From positions 1 to 64,000 of the forward strand of contig NZ_JASNFN010000003.1 in the NCBI RefSeq assembly GCF_030731085.1: a stretch of DNA of 64,000 nt, read 5' to 3'. The first letter of the stretch is position 1. Every line of letters starts with the position of its first letter. The notes under the pieces were generated by a model that did no database searches, was not told where the DNA came from, and was given only the letters and a program-made list of their open reading frames with translations. Source of the stretch: Blastococcus carthaginiensis. Lineage in GTDB: Bacteria; Actinomycetota; Actinomycetes; Mycobacteriales; Geodermatophilaceae. Below, piece by piece: positions 58,531 to 64,000 of this stretch. The translations under genes and the position numbers were made by a program.

Positions 58531-58607
58531 CCCCTCGAGGTCTCCAGCTCTCGTCAGGCGCGTTCCAGTTGGTGGGACGCGTTTCTCGTCGTTCCAGGAG
58601 TGCACTT

Positions 58608-58940
58608 ATGACCACGCTCACCACCCCTGCCACCACCACATCCCCTGCCGCTGCGACGGACTGGACGTCCTTCCGGGTGCTGCTCGAGACCCAGCGGGCC
58701 GACTGCGTCCGGCAGCACGAGCTCGCCCTGGCCGAGACGGCCACGTCGGTCCCGGACCCGGTCGCGGTCAGCCGTGCGGCCAGCCTGCAGCGCAGGATCG
58801 CGGAGGTCGACGCGGCGCTGGACCGGATCGTCGCCGGCACCTACGGCCGTTGCATCCACTGCGAGAGTCCAATCCCCACCGAACGGTTGGAGTTCCGACC
58901 GTTCGCGGCCGCCTGCGTCTCCTGCCAGCAGGCGCACTGA
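58608..58940 (+). CDS. DksA/TraR-type zinc-finger protein
   Basis: A 110-residue protein. Residues 17-75 form a helical hairpin (LLETQRADCVRQHELAL; RRIAEVDAALDRIVAGTYG, in parts). The C-terminal zinc finger is C-x2-C-x17-C-x2-C (GRCIHCESP ... ACVSCQ). Such proteins can enter the RNA polymerase secondary channel, but actinobacterial versions are mostly uncharacterised. The ATG at 58608 follows AGGAG by seven bases. It may be linked to the TTGCCGA palindrome upstream. Confidence 0.85.
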   Translation: MTTLTTPATTTSPAAATDWTSFRVLLETQRADCVRQHELALAETATSVPDPVAVSRAASLQRRIAEVDAALDRIVAGTYGRCIHCESPIPTERLEFRPFAAACVSCQQAH

Positions 58941-59108
58941 GTCCCCCGCACCACAGCCGCGCATCGCCGCGCGGCCCACCTCCGGCCACCCACCTCCCGG
59001 GCACCCGCCGGTCCGACCCACGTCCGACCGGCGCCGGCGCGCTCCCTGCGCCGGTCGCTGCCCGGATGAACCCGTCCCGGCGAAGCGGTCGCCGGGGAAG
59101 GAGCGGGC

Positions 59109-60389
59109 ATGTCCTCGTCCCAGCAGCACGGTCCGGTGTTCGCACCCGGCTCACCGCGGCAGGTCGCCGTCATCGGCGCCGGCGTGGTGGGCCTGTCCTG
59201 CGCCTGGTTCCTCCAGGAGGCCGGCGTGCAGGTCACCGTCTACGAGCGCGACACCGCGGGTGCCGGCGCCTCCTGGGGGAACGCCGGCTGGCTTACCCCG
59301 GCGCTGACCGCACCGCTGCCCGAGCCGGCGGTGCTGCGGTACGGGCTGCGCGCGGTGCTCAGTCCTCGATCACCGGTGTACCTGCCGCTGCGTGCCGACG
59401 GCGCACTGCTGCGCTTCCTGACCGGCTTCGTGGCGCACAGCACCGCGCGACGGTGGCGGGCCGGGATGGCCGCCTACGTGCCGCTGAACGAGCGAGCTCT
59501 CGAAGCCTTCGACGTCCTCGCCGCTGCCGGAGTACCTGCTGTCACCCATCCCGCGCGACCGTTCCTGGCGTGCTTCCGCCGCGAGCGCGAGGCCGAGCGG
59601 CTGTGCGGCGAGCTGGAGGCCATCCGCGACGCCGGCCAGGAGGTCAGCGGTCATCCGATCACCGGCTGGCAGGCCCGCGCCCTGGAGCCCGCGCTCACCG
59701 ACCGGGTCTGCGCCGCGGTGCAGATCCACGGGCAGCGCTACCTGCACCCGCCGGAGTTCGTGCGGTCCCTGGCCTACGCGGTGCGGAACCGCGGCGGCGA
59801 GCTCGTCGAAGGCGTCGGGGTCAGCGACCTGCAGCACGTGAGCGGTGGGATCACCGTCGTGACCAGCAGCGGCGAGCGGCTGTGGCACGACGCTGTCGTC
59901 GTCGCCACGGGCGCCGAGCTCGGCCGCCTGGCCGGACGGTTCGGCGTGCGCCAGCCGGTGCAGGCCGGTCGCGGCTACAGCTTCAGCGTGCCGGCGCACC
60001 AGATGCCCGGCGGCCCCTTGTACTTCCCTGCCCAGCGGGTGGCCTGCACGCCGCTGGGTGACCGGTTGCGGGTGGCCGGGATGATGGAGTTCCGCCGCCA
60101 CGGCGACCCGCTCGACCCACGCCGGGTCGCCGCGATCGTCGACGCGGTCCGCCCGTTCCTGACCGGGGTGGACCTCGACGACCGCCGCAACGAGTGGGTC
60201 GGTTCCCGCCCGTGCACTCCCGACGGGCTGCCGCTGGCCGGCGCCACCGCTTCCCCGCGGGTCTTCGTCGCCGGCGGCCACGGCATGTGGGGCATCGCGC
60301 TCGGTCCGATCACCGGCCAGCTGGTCGCCCAGACCGTGCTCAAGGGCGAGGCCCCGCCGGAGCTCTCGCCCTTCGACCCGCTGCGCTGA
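59109..60389 (+). CDS. DadA-like FAD-dependent amino acid oxidoreductase
   Basis: A 426-residue flavoprotein of the D-amino-acid dehydrogenase (DadA) family. It has VAVIGAGVVGLSCAWFLQEAG for FAD binding (residues about 18-38), GASWGNAGWLTP, a C-terminal WVGSRPCTPDGLPLAGAT and FVAGGHGMWGIALGP. It oxidises an amino or imino acid to the 2-oxo acid and passes electrons to the respiratory chain. The ATG at 59109 follows GGAAGGAG. It is followed by the PucR-type regulator gene, so it may be the regulated enzyme. The exact substrate (D-Ala, sarcosine, proline-like) is open. Confidence 0.82.
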   Translation: MSSSQQHGPVFAPGSPRQVAVIGAGVVGLSCAWFLQEAGVQVTVYERDTAGAGASWGNAGWLTPALTAPLPEPAVLRYGLRAVLSPRSPVYLPLRADGALLRFLTGFVAHSTARRWRAGMAAYVPLNERALEAFDVLAAAGVPAVTHPARPFLACFRREREAERLCGELEAIRDAGQEVSGHPITGWQARALEPALTDRVCAAVQIHGQRYLHPPEFVRSLAYAVRNRGGELVEGVGVSDLQHVSGGITVVTSSGERLWHDAVVVATGAELGRLAGRFGVRQPVQAGRGYSFSVPAHQMPGGPLYFPAQRVACTPLGDRLRVAGMMEFRRHGDPLDPRRVAAIVDAVRPFLTGVDLDDRRNEWVGSRPCTPDGLPLAGATASPRVFVAGGHGMWGIALGPITGQLVAQTVLKGEAPPELSPFDPLR

Positions 60390-60503
60390 ACCGGCCCCCG
60401 CACCCCTGCCCGTCGGCGGCCTCCCCACCTCCCGTCGAGCCCGACCCTGGCCGCAACCGGGGGCCGCGGACAGGGCCGAGGTCGGTCAGCTGGGGCATGC
60501 TCC

Positions 60504-60524
60504 CCTTGCCGACCATCGGCAAGG
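60504..60524. promoter_or_regulatory. TTGCCGA palindrome, copy 2
   Basis: CCTTGCCGA and TCGGCAAGG are perfect reverse complements around CCA. It sits 30 bp before the PucR-type start codon, where a repressor of that gene would bind. The inner 7-3-7 part is shared with the site at 58165-58181. Confidence 0.6.
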
Positions 60525-60554
60525 TCTGGGAGCACAGGAGCCGTGAGGGGCACG

Positions 60555-61784
60555 ATGGCCATGGACCCGCAAGGCGCCGATCACCGACGACCTCCCCGGC
60601 CGTCCGCGTCCGATGACTGGCTGGCTCCCATCGCGGCCTCGGCTGCGGCCGCCCGTCAGGCGCCGGTGGAGCTGCTCGGCGAGTACCTGCCCATGCTCGC
60701 CGACGCGGCGATCAACGGACGCCGCCCCGACGCGTGGGAACTCGATGCCGTCCGGGAGTCGGGGCGCCGCGCGGCCGCGCAGGGGGTCGGGGCTCGGCGC
60801 GCGGTCGATCTGTACCTGTCAGCGGCGTGGCGGCTCTGGCGACAACTGCCGGTCGTCGTGCGATCCAGCGATCCGGAGAAGGTCCGGGCCGCCGCGGAGG
60901 CGGTGCTGCGTGTCCTGGACGACGCCGTCGGGGTGCTCGTCGACGGACACCAGGCCGAACGCCGGGAGATGATCCGTCGCGAGGAGTCCGTGCGAGCCGA
61001 GTTCGTCGACGATCTGCTCCGCGGTGACGCTGACGTCTCGCGGATGGTGGAGCGGGCCCAGCTGTTCGGCATCGACCTGGGCAAGCCGCACCACGTCGCG
61101 CTGGTGGCCCCACGCGACCCCGGCGGCGGGATCGACCGGGCGGCGACCGCTCTGGAGCGAGCAGTCGTCGACCGGTTCGGCGATCGCGAGGTCCTGGTCG
61201 CGATGAAGGACGGCCGCGTCGTCGTCGTGGTCCCCAGCGCCGCCACGCCGGCGGGCGCCGCCGCGCGGGGCACCGACGTCGGTGTGCTCCTGCAGCAGGA
61301 CCTACGGCGACTGCGGATCCCCGGTCGATGGCGGGTGGCGGCCGGGCGGGCGTTCCCCGGGGTCTGGGGGGTGCCACGCAGCTACGAGGAAGCCAGAGAG
61401 GCGCTGGCCCTGGCCGACCGGCTGGCCGTGGAGGACGACGTCGTCCATGCCCGGGACCTCCTCGTGTACCGGGTGCTCGGCCGCGACCAGGCGGCGATCG
61501 TGGACCTGATCCGCGACGTGCTCGGCCCGCTGGAACAGGTCCGCGGCGGCGCGCAGGTGCTGCTCGAGACCCTGCACGCGTACTTCGATGCCGGTGACGT
61601 CGCTACCGAGGCCGCACGACGACTCCACGTCTCGGTGCGCACGGTCACCTACCGACTGGCCAGGGTCGCCCAGCTGACCGGGCACAGTGTCGCCTCGCCC
61701 GATCAGCGGTTCGCACTCCAGTCGGCCGTGCTGGGGGCGCGCCTGCTCGGGTGGCCGGTCAGGCCGCTGCCCACCGATCCCTGA
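60555..61784 (+). CDS. PucR-type transcriptional regulator
   Basis: A 409-residue regulator. The N-terminal half is an all-helical sensor domain (residues about 20-140), the middle resembles the GGDEF-like part of CdaR/PucR proteins, and the C-terminal helix-turn-helix has TLHAYFDAGDVATEAARRLHVSVRTVTYRLARVAQLTG (read in parts), the PucR signature. I chose the ATG at 60555 with GAGGGG four bases before it; a GTG at 60543 is also possible. It probably binds the palindrome just upstream and controls itself and the DadA-like or DksA-type genes. Its ligand is unknown. Confidence 0.82.
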   Translation: MAMDPQGADHRRPPRPSASDDWLAPIAASAAAARQAPVELLGEYLPMLADAAINGRRPDAWELDAVRESGRRAAAQGVGARRAVDLYLSAAWRLWRQLPVVVRSSDPEKVRAAAEAVLRVLDDAVGVLVDGHQAERREMIRREESVRAEFVDDLLRGDADVSRMVERAQLFGIDLGKPHHVALVAPRDPGGGIDRAATALERAVVDRFGDREVLVAMKDGRVVVVVPSAATPAGAAARGTDVGVLLQQDLRRLRIPGRWRVAAGRAFPGVWGVPRSYEEAREALALADRLAVEDDVVHARDLLVYRVLGRDQAAIVDLIRDVLGPLEQVRGGAQVLLETLHAYFDAGDVATEAARRLHVSVRTVTYRLARVAQLTGHSVASPDQRFALQSAVLGARLLGWPVRPLPTDP

Positions 61785-61858
61785 ACGGAGACCTCCCGCG
61801 CAACGGCGCCGGGCAGATCTCCACGCTGGACCTGCGCCGGACGACCCTCGGCGGCTGA
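61781..61858 (+). pseudogene. C-terminal remnant of an acyl-CoA synthetase
   Basis: One frame reads LPRNGAGQISTLDLRRTTLGG and then a stop. This is the A10 motif and end of AMP-forming ligases (LPRNxAGKIxxxxLR), with the catalytic Lys changed to Gln. No other part of such a gene is present; the preceding DNA encodes the PucR-type regulator in another frame. It looks like the scar of a deletion. Confidence 0.5.
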
Positions 61859-61868
61859 CGGGCGCCGG

Positions 61869-62696
61869 TCAGCGCTCCAGCACCGCCGCGATCCGGGTGA
61901 TCGTGGCCTCCTCCACGGGCAGGTGCGGCAGCACCGACGGCACCTCCTCGGGCTCCAGCCCGGTGTCGCCGAACGCGGCCAGCAGCAGGTCGGCCTCGTC
62001 CGGCGGCACCGGCACCGTGCAGCCGGAGCCCTCCAGGGCGGCGCGGGCGAGGAACAGGGCGCCGGCCAGCGTCTCGTCGGGCACCGGCGCCGGCTCGGGG
62101 ACGACGGCGGACCGGGCGGCCGCCTCGGCGGCGCGCACCAGCGACAGCGGCAACCCCTCGGCCTCGACCTCGATCAGCGGGACGTCGCGCAGCGCGGCGA
62201 GCACCAGGTGCTCGGCGTCGATGCGCAGCGGGGCCGCCCAGTCACCGGCCCGCACCACGCCGGCCACGTCGTCGGGGTCCTCGCCCAGGTCGTCGGCGAA
62301 CTCGGCCCACGCAGCCGGGCGCGTGGCGCGGGCGCGCTCCCCCGCCAGCCGGCAGGTCTCGCCGACGAACGGGACGAGCACCTCGTCGTCGAACCGCTCG
62401 GCCACCAGCCGGCCGTCGGCGCCGATCATGTCCAGGGCGTCCTGGAAGCTGCCCGGCGCCGCGTCGCCGAGGTCGACGCGGCCGTCCTCCTCGCTCCCCA
62501 GCCGCTGCCCGGTGGCCGCCCGCTCCCCCACCGTCAGGCCGCTGGGCACCACCCGGCCCGCGCGCCGCCGGTGGTGCGGGCGGTCGGAGAGCCCCACGGC
62601 CCACGCGCAGCTCTCGGCGATCAGCGCGGCACCGCGCTCGCGCAGCACCTCCCGGGTCAGCAGCCCCATCCAGTCGACGTCGAACACGCCCTCCAC
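61869..62696 (-). CDS. protein of unknown function
   Basis: A 275-residue, acidic protein rich in Ala, Glu and Asp, with no signal peptide, membrane segment or motif that I recognise. The N-terminal part has WMGLLTREVLRERGAALIAE; the middle has FQDALDMIGADGRLVAERFDDE; the end is helical (EEATITRIAAVLER). The GTG at 62696 has GGGGAGA directly before it; GTG at 62687 is an alternative start. It is 37 bp downstream of the aldehyde dehydrogenase gene and may be co-transcribed with it. Confidence 0.65.
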   Translation of the reverse strand: MEGVFDVDWMGLLTREVLRERGAALIAESCAWAVGLSDRPHHRRRAGRVVPSGLTVGERAATGQRLGSEEDGRVDLGDAAPGSFQDALDMIGADGRLVAERFDDEVLVPFVGETCRLAGERARATRPAAWAEFADDLGEDPDDVAGVVRAGDWAAPLRIDAEHLVLAALRDVPLIEVEAEGLPLSLVRAAEAAARSAVVPEPAPVPDETLAGALFLARAALEGSGCTVPVPPDEADLLLAAFGDTGLEPEEVPSVLPHLPVEEATITRIAAVLER

Positions 62697-62733
62697 TCTC
62701 CCCGCGACGGCGCGCGGGCGCTCGCGACCCCCG

Positions 62734-64000
62734 TCACTCCGCTGCGGAGCCGGCGGTGCTGCGCTCGGCCTGCTCGCTGCTCGGCCCGCCGATCCAGACG
62801 GTCTTGGCGTTCGTGAACTCGCGCATGCCCAGCCCGGTGAGCTCCCGGCCGTACCCGCTCTGCTTGACCCCGCCGAAGGGGAGGTCCGGGTAGCTCGTCG
62901 TCATGCCGTTCACGAAGGCCATGCCCGAGGCGATGTCGCGGATGAAGCGCGCCCGCTCGTCGGCGTCCTCGCTCCAGAGGTTGGAGCCCAGCCCGTAGGG
63001 GTGGCTGTTGGCGATCTCGATCGCCTCCTCCAGCGAGTCCACCGTCCACATCGCCGCGACCGGGCCGAAGACCTCCTCCAGGTAGAGGTCCATCTCCGGC
63101 GTGATGCCGGAGAGCAGGGTCGGCTCGAAGAACCAGCCCGGCCGGTCCACCCGCTTGCCGCCCACCAGCACCTGGGCGCCCTTGGCGACGGCGTCCTCGA
63201 CGTACTCCTCGACGTCGTCGCGGCCGGACTCGGTGGCCAGCGGCCCGATCTGGGTGCCCTCGTCCATCGGGTCGCCGACGGTCAGCGCGCCGATCTTCTC
63301 GGCGAACAGGCGGGTGAACTCCTCGGCGACGTCGCGGTGCACGAAGAACCGCTTGGCCGCGATGCAGCTCTGCCCGTTGTTCTGGTTGCGGGCGGTCACC
63401 GCCACCTCGGCCGCCCGGTCCAGGTGCGCCGAGGGCATGACGATGAACGGGTCGCTCCCGCCGAGCTCCAGCACCGTGGGCTTGAGCGCGTCACCGGCGA
63501 TCGAGGCCACCGACTGGCCGGCGGGCGCGCTGCCGGTGAGCGTCGCGGCCGCGACCCGGTCGTCGCGCAGCACCTGCTCGATCGTGCCGGAGCCGATGAG
63601 CAGCGTCTGGAAGACGTCGTCGGGGAAGCCCGCCTTGCGGAAGATCTCCTCCAGGTACAGCGCCGTCTGGGGGACGTTGCTCGCGTGCTTGAGCAGACCG
63701 ACGTTGCCGGCCATGAGCGCGGGGGCGGCGAACCGCATCGCCTGCCACAGCGGGAAGTTCCACGGCATGATCGCCAGCACCACGCCCAGCGGCTGGTGCA
63801 CCACGTAGGCCTGCTCGGCACCCACCGCGGCGGCGTCCTTGGGCTCGGGCTCCAGCAGCGCCGGGCCGTGCTCGGCGTACCAGCGCAGGGCCTTCGCGCA
63901 CTTGCCCACCTCCGCCTTCGCCGAGGCCAGCGTCTTGCCCATCTCGGTGGTCATGAGCTCGGCGACGCCGTCGGTGTCGGCGTCCAGGACGTCGGCGGCG
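62734..64000 (-). CDS. aldehyde dehydrogenase, succinate-semialdehyde type (partial)
   Basis: The start of this gene lies beyond the window; 422 residues are visible. It has VLAIMPWNFPLWQAMRF, the catalytic Glu in TVLELGGSDPFIVM and the catalytic Cys in RNQNNGQSCIAAKRFF, and ends with LPFGGVKQSGYGRELTGLG. This pattern is that of NAD(P)-dependent succinate-semialdehyde dehydrogenases (GabD/YneI-like). The reading frame stays open to the last base (AADVLDADTDGVAELMTTEMGK), so the ATG at 63954 is not the start. The 3-prime neighbour is the unknown protein. Confidence 0.88.
   Translation of the reverse strand, partial: AADVLDADTDGVAELMTTEMGKTLASAKAEVGKCAKALRWYAEHGPALLEPEPKDAAAVGAEQAYVVHQPLGVVLAIMPWNFPLWQAMRFAAPALMAGNVGLLKHASNVPQTALYLEEIFRKAGFPDDVFQTLLIGSGTIEQVLRDDRVAAATLTGSAPAGQSVASIAGDALKPTVLELGGSDPFIVMPSAHLDRAAEVAVTARNQNNGQSCIAAKRFFVHRDVAEEFTRLFAEKIGALTVGDPMDEGTQIGPLATESGRDDVEEYVEDAVAKGAQVLVGGKRVDRPGWFFEPTLLSGITPEMDLYLEEVFGPVAAMWTVDSLEEAIEIANSHPYGLGSNLWSEDADERARFIRDIASGMAFVNGMTTSYPDLPFGGVKQSGYGRELTGLGMREFTNAKTVWIGGPSSEQAERSTAGSAAE

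Noticed and set aside
1..64000. tRNA, rRNA, riboswitch or CRISPR elements
   Set aside because: No cloverleaf-like segments, conserved rRNA stretches, regularly spaced repeats or known riboswitch cores were noticed by eye; a covariance-model search would be needed to exclude small ones.

Overview
The window is about 64 kb of very GC-rich DNA with tight, overlapping gene junctions, GTG starts, Shine-Dalgarno sites of the AGGAGG type and TAnnnT-like -10 elements. With its KshA/HsaA-G/Ipd enzyme set, KstR-like TetR protein and F420-type oxidoreductases, it points to a chromosomal segment of a high-GC actinobacterium. I suspect the Geodermatophilales or Pseudonocardiales but cannot prove this without a search. 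No rRNA, tRNA, CRISPR array, insertion sequence or phage gene was seen.

Positions 87-48,422 form a steroid catabolic island. Its left part encodes ring A/B chemistry: a 3-alpha-HSD-like SDR, two KstD-type flavoproteins, a 3-ketosteroid-delta4-(5alpha)-dehydrogenase-like flavoprotein, KshA and KshB, two HsaA-type oxygenases, HsaB, HsaC, HsaD and HsaEGF. The middle (23.4-36 kb) holds acyl-CoA ligase, SDR, thiolase (FadA5-like, FadA-like, FadA6), LLM-family and SnoaL-like genes, plus two near-identical IclR genes and several gene fragments. The right part (36.1-48.4 kb) is one long leftward operon for the C/D rings (IpdA, IpdB, IpdC, IpdF, EchA20, two acyl-CoA dehydrogenase pairs, an enoyl-CoA hydratase and a ChsB1-like SDR), with divergent FadD3. 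The enzyme order suggests oxidation of 3-alpha-hydroxy, ring-A-saturated steroids to 4-ene and then 1,4-diene-3-ones, 9-alpha-hydroxylation and ring B opening, meta-cleavage, and CoA-dependent breakdown of the C/D-ring propionate. A non-steroid LysR/YeiH exporter pair sits inside the island at 7.8-9.9 kb.

The strongest unexplained signal is regulatory. A 15-bp palindrome, consensus TCCCG-N-TSA-N-CGGGA, recurs before at least eleven steroid transcription units, almost always centred 37-39 bp upstream of a TAnnnT-like -10 element. This predicts one island-wide regulon, probably under an activator rather than the familiar KstR-type repressors. The two IclR paralogues share a different palindrome at their own start sites.

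Positions 49.6-57.2 kb hold a leftward, translationally coupled operon: isochorismatase-type amidohydrolase, DUF2877 protein, FdrA, DUF1116 protein, carbamate kinase, a stand-alone allophanate-hydrolase C-terminal-type domain and an NCS1 permease, with a divergent LysR regulator. It looks like a pathway that imports a carbamoylated nitrogen compound and recovers ATP and ammonia through carbamoyl phosphate. The last part (58.1-64 kb) has a DksA/TraR zinc-finger protein, a DadA-like flavoprotein, a PucR-type regulator with a palindrome shared by two sites, an unknown protein, and an aldehyde dehydrogenase cut by the window edge.
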